NCBI GenBank assembly: GCA_963803335.1
Contig: CAWDME010000001.1
Location: forward strand, 1 to 64,000
From: DASSUW01 sp963803335
GTDB taxonomy: Bacteria > Actinomycetota > Thermoleophilia > Solirubrobacterales > Solirubrobacteraceae
Reading direction: 5' to 3'
Length of the DNA stretch: 64,000 bases
Below, piece by piece: positions 18,260-26,829 of the stretch. The notes below the pieces were generated by a model. That model was not told the DNA's origin and did not search any database. It worked only from the letters and a program-made list of their open reading frames with translations. Within the stretch, counting starts at the first letter, position 1, and each line of letters begins with the position of its first letter. The translations under genes were made by a program, and so were the position numbers.

Positions 18260-20760
18260 CCGAACGGTCTCGCGACCTCGTCGAACTCGAGCGAGACCGT
18301 CGCCACGGTGAGCGGCAGGACCGGGGAGATCTGCCCGGTCGCGGCCTCCTCGGACACGCGCAGCTCGCGCCAGTAGATGCCGTGCGTCACGGCGACCGGC
18401 TCCCCGTCCCGGTACGTCAGCGTGATCTCGCCGAACTGGTTGCGCCCGACGATCGATGCGCCGGCGATGCGCGCCAGCCGGGACTCGATCATGCCGTCGA
18501 GGACCTCGACCGATTGCGCGACGTTCGCGTCGTTGGGGTCGTGGAGCTCGATGTCGAGCTCGATCTCCTCGAGCTCCTCGACCGGGATCTCGCCCGGCTT
18601 GTCGAGCGTGTAGAAGCGCGGGTCGACGACCCAGTCGGCGCGGAACGCGAAGTCGGGCGGCACCGTGACCGACGTGATCGCATAGTCGCTGTCGGGCGAC
18701 GTGTAGCGCACCTGGTTGCGGCCGGAGATGCGTACGGGGACGGCCGGGTGGTTGAACGGCTGCGCACGCATGCCCACCTGCACGTCCGCGCCGCTGTCGT
18801 TGCTCCAGCCGAGTCCTTGCGAGATGTACGCCGGTCCGACCGACCAGCGGTCGGTCGACGGGCCTTCGAACGCGCTCATGCCGTCGCGGTGCCACGAGTC
18901 GGTCTGCGGACGCTCGTTCTTGAACGCGCTGGCGACGAGCTGCGCGACGACCATGTCGACCGGCGACTGCGTGGCGTGGCCGTAGGGCCGTTCGCCCCAG
19001 TACTGAAGGCGCGCGGTGTAGCCGAAGTGGACGTCGCCCGACAGCATCACGATCCGCGTGCGCCGCCCCGGGAGGCCGGCGAGCGTGGTCCCCGGCGCGC
19101 CGGCGTGGGCGAGCCGCGCGAGCAGGCTCTGCTGGGCGGGCAGGTGGTAGACCCACTCCTCGGCGTTGCCGAGCGACGGCCACAGGAGCTTCGCCGTGAG
19201 CTCCTGTCCGGCCTCGAGGAAGCCGTAGCCGACGACCGGCGCACCGCTGATCGCGAACGTGATCGGCGGCGGGTTGTCGACGACCGGGATCTGATCGGCG
19301 ACGACGGTCGGCCCGATGATCCCGACGAGGGCGTTGCCGGCGTCGGCGTATCCGCAGTGCGTGCGCCCGTCGAGGCTCATGATGCGATGGGTCGGGTAGT
19401 CGATGACGTAGTCCCATCGCAATGCCGCCGGCGGCACCGGCGGCGTCAGCTGGTATGTCCCATCGCCGACCGGCTCTGGCTCGTTGGGGCCGACGAGCGC
19501 GGTCAGCGTCGTCTCGGCATCGACCGAGTCGCCACCGTTCGCGATCCACAGCCTGGCCGCCTCGAACAGGTCGGCGCCGGGCTGGCCGGGCTCGAAGTCG
19601 TCCGGCCGGTTGCCCCAGCCCTGGCACAAGGCGTACGCCAGGATCGCGTTGCGCATGTGGATCCGCCCGTAGGGCGAGTCGAGCACACCGCGCGTCCATC
19701 GGTAGGTGATCGACCAGCTGTCGGTGAAGTCGTGGTCGTCGAACGTCATCAGCGTCGGCACGTTCGCCAGGGCACGGCGGACCGACGGGATCCCGTCGCG
19801 CAGGTACTCGACGCGCTCGATCGTCTCCTCGTACTCCTTGGCGGGGTCCGCGGCGAACAGCGCCATCAGCCCCCAAGCCTGCTTTGGCGGCGCAACGCCG
19901 GGAACGGGCTCACCGGCGCGCGCTGTCGCCTGGTCGGCCCAGTTCCCGCGCGCGGGCCACAGCACGTCTGACCACATGTAGAGGTAGTGGGTGACGAACT
20001 CGCTCAGCGTGAGCAGATGCGAGCGCTTGAAGGTGGGGTCGGCGTGCTCCTGGCCGCAGTAATTCGACACGACGTCGGTGCGCGACGCAGCGGGCAGCCG
20101 GTCCGCGGTGACGTTCAAGCCGAGGATGGTCTCCTGCCTGCCGAACAGCACGCCGTTGGCCTGGATGTACTCGTACAGCAGCGCCTCCGGGACGTTGTCG
20201 CAGTAGAGCTGGTCGCCGGTGAGGATGAGGTGATGCGGCCGCGCGTTGGGATCGGCGGCGCTGGCCTCGATCAGCTCGTCGAGCGCCTCGAGCGCGTCGC
20301 GGTCGTCGCCCTGAGCGCGCCGGCACGACCCATGGATGATCCGCAGCTCTGCGGGGTCGGCGGGCGGCAGCGAGAACGACGGCAGCGCGTCGTCGGCCCC
20401 GTAGCCGAGCAGGCTCTTGCCCTGGCCGTTGTAGTTGGCGCCGACCACGCCCGGGGTCCACAGGTTCTGGACGCCGAAGCCGAGGTTGTACTGGTACCGC
20501 CGCCCCGGCTGGAGCGGCTGGCCGGCCGGAGGACGCGCGGTCACCGTGACCACGTGCACGCCGGGACCGAGCTGCTCGGTCTCGCGCGTTCCGGTGAAGA
20601 GGACGGTCCGCGACTCGTCGAAGACGAGCAGCGTCACCTCCTGATGGGACTTCACCGCCACCCACACCGTGACGAGGTTCGCCTCGACGCGGCGCAGGAT
20701 CGGGCCGGCGAGGATGAGTGGTACCTGGTTCCAACGATCGCTGAGGGGTGTCCACGGCAC
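18256..20760 (-). CDS. PhoD-like metallophosphoesterase
   Basis: 834 aa, PhoD/alkaline phosphatase D-like. The metal-binding motifs are in order: LTGDQLYCDNV (~180), MTFDDHDFTDSWSI (~340) and LSGDVHFGYTARL (~573). There is an N-terminal beta-rich domain (~20-110). Classical PhoD is exported by Tat. No twin-arginine signal is seen here, so this one is probably cytoplasmic or leaves with partners. The start is GTG at 20760, with no strong ribosome binding site. It lies 50 bp after the LAL regulator and overlaps the DUF6603 start. Cassette 2 has no counterpart within the window. The tight coupling suggests it acts with the cassette proteins, perhaps on a phosphodiester or polyanion substrate (inference). 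Confidence 0.85.
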   Translation of the reverse strand: MPWTPLSDRWNQVPLILAGPILRRVEANLVTVWVAVKSHQEVTLLVFDESRTVLFTGTRETEQLGPGVHVVTVTARPPAGQPLQPGRRYQYNLGFGVQNLWTPGVVGANYNGQGKSLLGYGADDALPSFSLPPADPAELRIIHGSCRRAQGDDRDALEALDELIEASAADPNARPHHLILTGDQLYCDNVPEALLYEYIQANGVLFGRQETILGLNVTADRLPAASRTDVVSNYCGQEHADPTFKRSHLLTLSEFVTHYLYMWSDVLWPARGNWADQATARAGEPVPGVAPPKQAWGLMALFAADPAKEYEETIERVEYLRDGIPSVRRALANVPTLMTFDDHDFTDSWSITYRWTRGVLDSPYGRIHMRNAILAYALCQGWGNRPDDFEPGQPGADLFEAARLWIANGGDSVDAETTLTALVGPNEPEPVGDGTYQLTPPVPPAALRWDYVIDYPTHRIMSLDGRTHCGYADAGNALVGIIGPTVVADQIPVVDNPPPITFAISGAPVVGYGFLEAGQELTAKLLWPSLGNAEEWVYHLPAQQSLLARLAHAGAPGTTLAGLPGRRTRIVMLSGDVHFGYTARLQYWGERPYGHATQSPVDMVVAQLVASAFKNERPQTDSWHRDGMSAFEGPSTDRWSVGPAYISQGLGWSNDSGADVQVGMRAQPFNHPAVPVRISGRNQVRYTSPDSDYAITSVTVPPDFAFRADWVVDPRFYTLDKPGEIPVEELEEIELDIELHDPNDANVAQSVEVLDGMIESRLARIAGASIVGRNQFGEITLTYRDGEPVAVTHGIYWRELRVSEEAATGQISPVLPLTVATVSLEFDEVARPFG

Positions 20761-20810
20761 CGAACGCCGAGTTTCGCCCCATCAACACCCGGGATGCACC
20801 GGGAGAACCC

Positions 20811-23555
20811 CTAGGACTTAAGGTCCGGCGGGTCCGCCTGCCCGAGCGTCGCCACGAGCTGGCTGCGGGAGTGCACGTCGAGCTTGCGGTAGATCTGATG
20901 CAGGTGGAACTCGATCGTCTTCGGGGCGAGGAACAGCTCGGCGGCGATCTCGCGGTTCGACGCGCCGCGCCGGACGGCCGCCGCCACGCGCTGCTCCTGC
21001 GGGGTGAGCGCGCCGTCGCGCCGGGCGCGCCGGCGGGCGCCCGCGGCGCGCAGCTCGTTGCGCGCCTGCGCGGCCCAGGGGGCGGCGCCGAGCCGCTCGA
21101 AGCCGGCGAGCGCCTCGCGCAGGTGCTCGCGCGCGTCCGCGCGCCGGCGCGCGCGATGCAGCCGGCGGCCGTAGGCGAGCTGCGCGCGGGCGCGCTCGAA
21201 CGGGAGCGGGCGCTGCGCATCGGTGGCCATCGCCTCGGCGAAGGCCCTATCGAAGTCGTCGTCGAGCATGCAGCGGCAGCGGGCGGTCACGGCCAGCGCG
21301 AACGCGGTCTCGGCCGACGCCGCCTGGCGCTCAAGCGGGCCGAGGACGCGGCGCGCCCCGTCGCTGCGGCCGGCGCGCACGTAGGCCTCGATCAGGTCGG
21401 GGGCCCACGGCACGAGCGTGGGGTCGCCCAGGCCGGAATCCGCGACGATCCGCTCCACGGTCTCGAGCTCGGCGATCGCCTCGTCGGTGCGGCCGCTGCT
21501 GAGCGCGACGAACCCGAGCGCAGCATGGCCGAAGCGCTGCCCGCTGCGCATCGCTGCCGCGTCGGCGATCGCGAGCGCCGCCTCTCCGGCCGCACGTGCC
21601 TCGCGCGCGCGGCCGCGGGCGCCGGCGATGCGGGCGGAGAGCGTCAGCCCGTAGCCGTGCCAGGCGTGCTGGCCGGTGTCGCCCGCGACCCGGATCGCCT
21701 CGCCGGCCGCGGCCTCGGCGGCGTCCCAGTCGCCGAGCCGGAACGCCACCTCGCAGGCGACGATCAGCGTGCCCCCGAGCGTGGCCAGCGCGCCCGCGTC
21801 GCGGGCCCGCTCGCACAGGTCCGCGCTCTCGCTGCGCGCGCGTTCGAGCTCGCCGAGCGGAATGCGGGCGAGCAGCAGCAGGTGCAGCCACGGCCAGTGC
21901 GGGCCGAGCGGGTCCAGCCCCGCGGCGAGCTGCTCGGCCTGGCCCAGCACCGGCCGACCGAGCGGGGCCTTGCCGCGCAGCACGAGCGCCCAGCCGAGCA
22001 TCGCCAGCACCGCGCCGCGCGCCTCCGGTTCGCCGTCGTCGCCGAGCAGCGCGACGGCGCGGCAGGCGAGCGCCTCCGAGCGCCGGTGCGAGTTCGTGAC
22101 AGTGCACGCGTTGGCGGCGTCCGCGAGCATCTCGGCGGCGAGCGCCGGGTCCTCGCGCGAGCAGCGCTCGGCCTCGGCGACGAGCAGCCGCGTCGCGTCG
22201 ACGGGGCTGCCGCTCCAGACCATGATCCGGCCGCGGAGCTGCTGCGAGCGCGCCCGCAGACCCGGATCCCGCGTCGCCCGTGCGGCCTCGCCGAGCAGGC
22301 CGAGTGCGCGCTCGCGGGCTCCGGCCGCGGCGGCCGACTGGCCGGCCGCGAGCAGTCGCCGCGCCGCGGCCTCGGGCTGCGGTGACAGCCGCGCCGCCCG
22401 CTCGAGCGCGGCTGCGGCGGCCGCGAAGCCCCGCCGCGCGGCGGCATCGGCGCCCGCCCGTTCGAGCGCGGCGGCCACGTCCTCGTCGGTCCCGGCGGTC
22501 GCCGCCGCGCGGTGCCAGACCCGGCGCTCGCCACCGAGCACGGCCGCGAGCGCGGCGTGCGCGCGGCGGCGCTCGGCCGGATCGGCGGCGTGGTAGGCCG
22601 CGGCGCGCACGAGCGGGTGGGCGAAGATCACGCGGCCGTCGCCGAGCTTGACGAGGCCGCGCGTCTCCGCCTCGGCGAGCCGTCCGACGTCGATGTCCGC
22701 GGCCCGGCAGGCGGCGGAGATCGCCGTCAGGTCGTCGCCGGCGTGCGTCGCCGCCACGACCAGCGCGCTGCGGGCGAGTGGGTCCAGCTCGTCGAGGCGG
22801 GCCGCGAAGCTGCTGTGCAGGCGACTGCCCGGCACGACCGGGAGCTCGGGAGCGCTGACGCCGCTGCGCTGGTCGGCGGTGAGGGCGGCGGGTAGCTCGA
22901 CGAGCGCCAGCGGGTTCCCTGCCGCCGCTTCGATGAGCGCGGCCGCCGCGGCCGGTGCGAGGTCGGGCGCGACGCGACGCAGCAGCTCCCGAGCGGCGTC
23001 GGCGTGCAGCGGAGCGAGCTCGAGCCCCGGCAGCCCGGCGCGCTCGAGCGCGGGATCCCACGGGTCGCGGGCCGCCAGGACCAGCGCCAGCGATCCGGTC
23101 GCCCGTCGCGCGACGTACAGGACGCACTCGCGCGACGCGGCGTCGAGCCATTGGAGGTCATCGACGATCGCGACCACGGGCCGGTCGGCCGCGACGGCGC
23201 GCAGCAGCCCGAGCGTGGCGACGCAGACGGCGAGCCGGTCTCCCGGCGCCGGCGGCCCGAGCGCCAGCGCGGCGGCGAGCGCCGCCGATTGCGCGGTCGG
23301 CAGCTGTCCGATCGCGCCCGCGACCGGGGTGAGCAGGTCCGAAAGGGCCGCGAACGCCAATTCCGCCTCGGTCTCGACGCCGCGCGCCCGCAGGACCAGG
23401 ACATCGTCGTCGCAGCGGTCCGCGAGCGCGTCGAGCAGCGTCGTCTTGCCGATCCCCGGATCGCCGTGCACGACGAGGGCACGCCCGTGTCCGGTGCGCA
23501 GGCTGTCGAGCAACTCGTCGAGCCTGCCGAGTTCAGCGGCGCGGCTCACGATCAT
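20811..23555 (-). CDS. LAL-type LuxR family transcriptional regulator
   Basis: About 914 aa. Residues ~1-250 form a STAND/AAA-like ATPase with Walker A GDPGIGKTTLL (~33-43) and Walker B-like VVAIVDDLQWLD. The middle ~500 residues are TPR-like helical repeats. The C-terminal ~65 residues are a LuxR helix-turn-helix: LTPQEQRVAAAVRRGASNRE, then LFLAPKTIEFHLHQIYRKLD. Such proteins are ATP- and ligand-gated activators. I chose the ATG at 23555 because the start 9 codons upstream (23582) overlaps the start of the divergent oxidase remnant. Its position 50 bp before the PhoD-like gene on the same strand makes it the likely activator of cassette 1. Confidence 0.85.
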   Translation of the reverse strand: MIVSRAAELGRLDELLDSLRTGHGRALVVHGDPGIGKTTLLDALADRCDDDVLVLRARGVETEAELAFAALSDLLTPVAGAIGQLPTAQSAALAAALALGPPAPGDRLAVCVATLGLLRAVAADRPVVAIVDDLQWLDAASRECVLYVARRATGSLALVLAARDPWDPALERAGLPGLELAPLHADAARELLRRVAPDLAPAAAAALIEAAAGNPLALVELPAALTADQRSGVSAPELPVVPGSRLHSSFAARLDELDPLARSALVVAATHAGDDLTAISAACRAADIDVGRLAEAETRGLVKLGDGRVIFAHPLVRAAAYHAADPAERRRAHAALAAVLGGERRVWHRAAATAGTDEDVAAALERAGADAAARRGFAAAAAALERAARLSPQPEAAARRLLAAGQSAAAAGARERALGLLGEAARATRDPGLRARSQQLRGRIMVWSGSPVDATRLLVAEAERCSREDPALAAEMLADAANACTVTNSHRRSEALACRAVALLGDDGEPEARGAVLAMLGWALVLRGKAPLGRPVLGQAEQLAAGLDPLGPHWPWLHLLLLARIPLGELERARSESADLCERARDAGALATLGGTLIVACEVAFRLGDWDAAEAAAGEAIRVAGDTGQHAWHGYGLTLSARIAGARGRAREARAAGEAALAIADAAAMRSGQRFGHAALGFVALSSGRTDEAIAELETVERIVADSGLGDPTLVPWAPDLIEAYVRAGRSDGARRVLGPLERQAASAETAFALAVTARCRCMLDDDFDRAFAEAMATDAQRPLPFERARAQLAYGRRLHRARRRADAREHLREALAGFERLGAAPWAAQARNELRAAGARRRARRDGALTPQEQRVAAAVRRGASNREIAAELFLAPKTIEFHLHQIYRKLDVHSRSQLVATLGQADPPDLKS

Positions 23556-23580
23556 CTCTGCGAACCATACGATCGCGCTC

Positions 23581-23925
23581 ATGAGCGAGTCAACGCAGCG
23601 CGTCGCTGTCGTGGGGGCCGGGCTCGCGGGCCTGGCCGCGGCGGACGCCTGGTCGCGCCGGGCACGACATCGTCGTGCTCGAGGCCCGCGACCGGGTCAG
23701 CGGCCGGGTGTGGTCGCAGCGGCTTGGCAACGGGGCCGTGGTGGAGATGGGCGCCGAGTTCATCCTCCCCGGCAACACGGTCCTCGCCGAGACCGCGCGA
23801 CGGCTCGGGCTCGGCCTGTGGGAGAAGGGCATGGCGTACGGCTGGCGCGAGCCGCGCGGCGGCGAGCCGGTGAGCGTCGACGAGCTAGTCTCGGCGGCAC
23901 GGCCGAGCTTGCCTTCGACGACCTG
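23581..23925 (+). pseudogene. Broken flavin amine oxidase
   Basis: The gene starts with a clear FAD dinucleotide-binding motif, RVAVVGAGLAGLAAADAWSRR. The reading frame then shifts at about 23657, and continues as GHDIVVLEARDRVSGRVWSQ and GAVVEMGAEFILPGNTVL, then LGLGLWEKGMAYGWREPRGG, ending at 23925. This is the N-terminal quarter of a polyamine/monoamine oxidase. The substrate-binding and C-terminal FAD-binding parts are missing. It is divergent from the LAL regulator and once probably shared its promoter region. Confidence 0.8.
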
Positions 23926-24195
23926 ATCCTGGGCAGGGCAGTCCTCAGCATCGAGGGACGGGCGGTCGAGCACTTCACCGAGCGCCATGGAAGCGTCGGC
24001 CGGGGCATCTGGGTCAACTGCATTGCGAGACGACTGGACCGACCCGCGGGGGAACTACGAGGTGAGGGTCGCCCTCGCCCAACGGTCTCGGTGGGTTCAA
24101 GATCACCATCGACGGCAGCTCCTGGCCCGCTCTTGGCCCGCTGGTCGCCGAGCTCGAGAACGCCGCGCCGAGCCCTCGAGCCTGAGCGCCTCCCG
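23926..24195 (+). other. Gene debris downstream of the oxidase remnant
   Basis: Short stretches look protein-like in different frames (DDLILGRAVLSIEGRAVEHF, then DDWTDPRGNYEVRVALAQ after a frame change). No continuous gene can be built, and I do not recognise the family. It is probably the decayed end of another gene fused to the truncated oxidase. Confidence 0.4.
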
Positions 24196-24855
24196 CTACG
24201 CGGCCGTTGGGAGCAGCGCGGGCGGCAGAATGGATCGTCGCCAGCCGATGAGGACCGCGATCGCGCCGTTGGCGAGGCAGTAGTAGACGGGATAGAGCAG
24301 CAGCGCGAGGTCGAGCGCGCCGACCGCGCCGGCGGCCAGGCCTCCCGCCAGACTCGCGCCAGCGAACGTCGCCAGCGTCTCCGATCGAGGCTCGTGATAC
24401 GTCTTCGGAACCATCATCGCCACGGCGATCAGGTCGGCGAGGACGACGCCCGCCGTGGCGATGAGCGGCTCGTCGGCGACGACCCATCCGATCACGCTGC
24501 TGCCCGCCAGAGCGATCAGAAGACGGTCGGCTGTGCTCGTCCCGCCGACGCCCCGGCGCAGCGCCAGGACCAGGACCAGGCAGTTCGAGATGACCTGGGC
24601 GCCGGCCATCGTCAGGCTCCACATAGCGCCATCGGCGCGCTGGGACAGGCACGCCACGACCGCGAGCAAGGTCCAGACCAGCCACGTCGCTCGATGCGGG
24701 CGCGTCGTCCCGCGGATCGCAGCCCTCCGCGACGGCGCGGGCGAGGACTTGGCGCAGTGCCTCCTTCTCTCCCAGAGGCCGTGGCCGATGATCAGCCATG
24801 CGACCGTCGCGGTGACGGCGCACACCATGATCGCTGCGGGCGCGGTCCGAGCCAC
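24196..24855 (-). CDS. Uncharacterised multi-pass membrane protein
   Basis: 219 aa with about six or seven hydrophobic segments. Examples are IMVCAVTATVAWLIIGHGLW, LVWTLLAVVACLSQ, then VISNCLVLVLAL, LLIALAGSSVIGWVVA, ATAGVVLADLIAVAMMV and ASLAGGLAAGAVGALDLALL. A conserved-looking loop reads VPKTYHEPRSETLATF. I do not recognise the family. The start is GTG at 24855. An ATG nine codons later is an alternative. Only 28 bp separate the GTG from the att copy at 24884, so insertion there may have replaced its promoter. Confidence 0.65.
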   Translation of the reverse strand: MARTAPAAIMVCAVTATVAWLIIGHGLWERRRHCAKSSPAPSRRAAIRGTTRPHRATWLVWTLLAVVACLSQRADGAMWSLTMAGAQVISNCLVLVLALRRGVGGTSTADRLLIALAGSSVIGWVVADEPLIATAGVVLADLIAVAMMVPKTYHEPRSETLATFAGASLAGGLAAGAVGALDLALLLYPVYYCLANGAIAVLIGWRRSILPPALLPTAA

Positions 24856-24883
24856 GACACGGAAGCAGCGAGGAAGCGCTGGA

Positions 24884-24928
24884 ATGGTAAGGAAGGGGTC
24901 GCCGGTTCGAGTCCGGCAGAGGGCTCTT
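24884..24928 (+). repeat. att core copy 2 (attL-type) next to integrase 2
   Basis: 45 bp identical to the tRNA-Thr 3' segment 5214-5258. What follows is not the usual tRNA flank but the end of the integrase gene, 13 bp away. The core followed by element DNA with an integrase is the expected left end of an integrated element. Confidence 0.9.
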
Positions 24929-24941
24929 CGGGAACTTCCTG

Positions 24942-26078
24942 CTAAGAGGCGACTTCCGCCCTGGTGGTGATCGGCGAGTCGACGGTCGCGACGTCCACGG
25001 AACGTCCACCAGCGTCCACACGGGAGCCGTTGCTGTAGCCGTCGAGCAGGTCAATGGCGTGGTGGTGGCTGTCGCGGGCGAGGTGCCCGTAGGTGCGGTC
25101 GATGTTGATCAGGCTGGTGCCCATGTAGCGCGAGAGCTCGTAGGTGCCGAGTCCGGCGCGCAGCGCGACGGTGGCGAAAGTGTGCCGCAGATCGTAAAGG
25201 CGGCGGGTCGGCGTGATGCCGGCGGTGCGCTGCGCGGGGCGCCAGTGCCGGCCGCGCCAGTTGTGCAGGTCGAGGTGGCCGCCTTCGGGGGCGGGGAACA
25301 GGAGTGATGTCGCGCCTCGCGGCGACGGGAGCTGGTCGAGCGCGTCGAGCGCGGATCGCTGGAGGGGCACGGCGCGGGCGGTGTTGGTCTTGGTGGGCTT
25401 GAGGCGGTTGACGCGGAAGGCTCGGCACACGTGGACGAGCCGGTCGTCTCGGTCGATGTCTCTGCGCTCGAGCGCGATCCACTCGCCGGGCCGCAGGCCG
25501 GTGGCGGCGGCGAAGAGGATCATCGGTCCGTAGCGCGGCCCGAGCTCGGCTGCGAGCGCCCAGAGTTGGGCGTCGGACTCGAACGGGTGCATCTCGCGGC
25601 GCGGCGGTTGCGGGTTGTCGACGCCGGTCTTGGCGGGGTTGGTGTCGATCAGGCCCCACTCGACTGCTCGCGCCAGGGTTTGCCGGAGGGCCTGGGTGGC
25701 CTCGAATCGGTGTCCGGTCGGGAGTGTCATCCGCCAGGCGGCGATCTCGCGCGCGTCGAGCTCCGTGAGTGGCGTCGAGCCGAACGCCGTCGTTGACTTG
25801 GTCAGCAGCCAGCGCAGCTTGGCCGTGGTCTCGGGCTGGCCGTCGTGTTGAGCGAGGTACTCCTCGGCGAGCTCAGCGAGCGTCATGCGCGCGCGTCCCT
25901 TGCGCTGTTGCGCAGCGATCAGCGCCTGCTGGAGCGCTTCGCGCGCGCCGTCCGCGCTGGCGTACCCGCCGCGCTGGATCCGTTGCGAGCCACGTCCGTC
26001 GACGCGGTAGCGGTAGGCCCACAGGCGCTGCCCGCCGGGTCCGGTGGTGTTGAGCTCGAAGATCTGCCCGTGTTGCAT
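24942..26078 (-). CDS. Tyrosine site-specific recombinase (integrase 2)
   Basis: 378 aa. It has an N-terminal arm-binding domain (LWAYRYRVDGRGSQRIQRGG), a core-binding domain (MTLAELAEEYLAQHDGQPET), and a catalytic domain. Visible active-site boxes are ATGLRPGEWIAL (Arg I), RLKPTKTNTARAVPL (Lys), LYDLRHTFATVALRAG (box II) and RTYGHLA (Tyr). The start at 26078 was chosen because GGAGG lies 5 bp upstream of that ATG. In-frame GTG/ATG codons further upstream lack this. Its 3' end faces the att core at 24884, so it is the likely enzyme for integration into tRNA-Thr. The gene is divergent from the RHH/PIN pair, with 80 bp between them. Confidence 0.9.
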   Translation of the reverse strand: MQHGQIFELNTTGPGGQRLWAYRYRVDGRGSQRIQRGGYASADGAREALQQALIAAQQRKGRARMTLAELAEEYLAQHDGQPETTAKLRWLLTKSTTAFGSTPLTELDAREIAAWRMTLPTGHRFEATQALRQTLARAVEWGLIDTNPAKTGVDNPQPPRREMHPFESDAQLWALAAELGPRYGPMILFAAATGLRPGEWIALERRDIDRDDRLVHVCRAFRVNRLKPTKTNTARAVPLQRSALDALDQLPSPRGATSLLFPAPEGGHLDLHNWRGRHWRPAQRTAGITPTRRLYDLRHTFATVALRAGLGTYELSRYMGTSLINIDRTYGHLARDSHHHAIDLLDGYSNGSRVDAGGRSVDVATVDSPITTRAEVAS

Positions 26079-26158
26079 GGGTGCCTCCATCCGTTCGGCG
26101 TCAGGGTGGTTGGCCGACTCGTCGGGGAGCCGGCTCACACCGCGGGTACGATTTGACG

Positions 26159-26404
26159 ATGCCCGAGCGCGAAGCCGTGACCGTCGAACTGGACGTTGAA
26201 GTGGCGGCGATGCTGCGCGAGCACGCTGCCGCGGAGCATGTGAGCGAGGGGGAGATCGTCGAGCGCGCGCTGCGGGCGACGGACCTGCGCACGCTGGTCG
26301 GCCGGATCCGCGCTCGCAGCGACCTCGACGAGGGCGCGGCCATGCGTCTCGTCAACGAGGAACTGAAGGCGGTCCGCGCCGAGCGCGGTCCTCGGGCCGC
26401 GTGA
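26159..26404 (+). CDS. Ribbon-helix-helix-type antitoxin
   Basis: 81 aa. The N-terminal AVTVELDVEVAAMLREHAAA and HVSEGEIVERAL have the strand-helix-helix pattern of small CopG/RHH regulators. The acidic helical tail would wrap the toxin. It overlaps the PIN gene by 4 bp (GTGA), which is typical of a toxin-antitoxin pair. It probably represses its own promoter in the 80 bp gap shared with integrase 2, which would tie element maintenance to integrase expression. Confidence 0.7.
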   Translation: MPEREAVTVELDVEVAAMLREHAAAEHVSEGEIVERALRATDLRTLVGRIRARSDLDEGAAMRLVNEELKAVRAERGPRAA

Positions 26405-26829
26405 TCCGCGTCGTCCTCGACGCGAACGTTCTCGTGTCCGCAGCGCTCGCCCGCGATCCCGCCGCGCCGTCGGTTCGCGCGTTCGATGCGTTGCTGGACG
26501 GGCGGATCGAGGCGGTCGGCTGTCCTGCGCTGCTTGGCGAGGTCGCCGCGGTTCTGGGGCGCGACCGGATGCGGCGCTACCTCTCGGTCAACGAGGTTCG
26601 ACGGTTCGTGACTGACCTCGCAGGTGTCATGACGCTGGCTGCGGATCCTTCAACGCCGTACCCGGCGGTTTGCCGAGACTCGGGCGACGACTATCTCGTC
26701 GCGCTCGCCCGAGCAGCAGTCGTCGATGCGCTCGTGACCGGCGACCGCGATCTGATCGAGCTCGAGGACATTGGCGTAGCGGTCATCACGCCACGAGAGC
26801 TCGTCGAGCGACTGGCCGATGCCCCGTAG
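26401..26829 (+). CDS. PIN-domain toxin (VapC/PilT-N-like RNase)
   Basis: 142 aa, full length for the family. Acidic residues typical of PIN nucleases are seen: the first Asp in VVLDANVLVSA, a Glu in CPALLGEVAAVL, then Asp in CRDSGDDYLVALA and VTGDRDLIEL. Such toxins cut RNA and stop translation until bound by the antitoxin. The GTG start overlaps the antitoxin stop. The pair sits between the att-bounded ends of a 4.3 kb element and probably stabilises it. Confidence 0.85.
   Translation: MIRVVLDANVLVSAALARDPAAPSVRAFDALLDGRIEAVGCPALLGEVAAVLGRDRMRRYLSVNEVRRFVTDLAGVMTLAADPSTPYPAVCRDSGDDYLVALARAAVVDALVTGDRDLIELEDIGVAVITPRELVERLADAP

Noticed and set aside
6266..20760. Cassettes as a contractile injection system or phage tail locus
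   Set aside because: No sheath, tube, baseplate, tape-measure or AAA+ disassembly protein could be recognised, and the four families show no motif of those proteins.
24884..24928. Partial tRNA copies as additional functional tRNA genes
   Set aside because: All four copies lack the acceptor 5' strand and the D-arm, so no cloverleaf can form.
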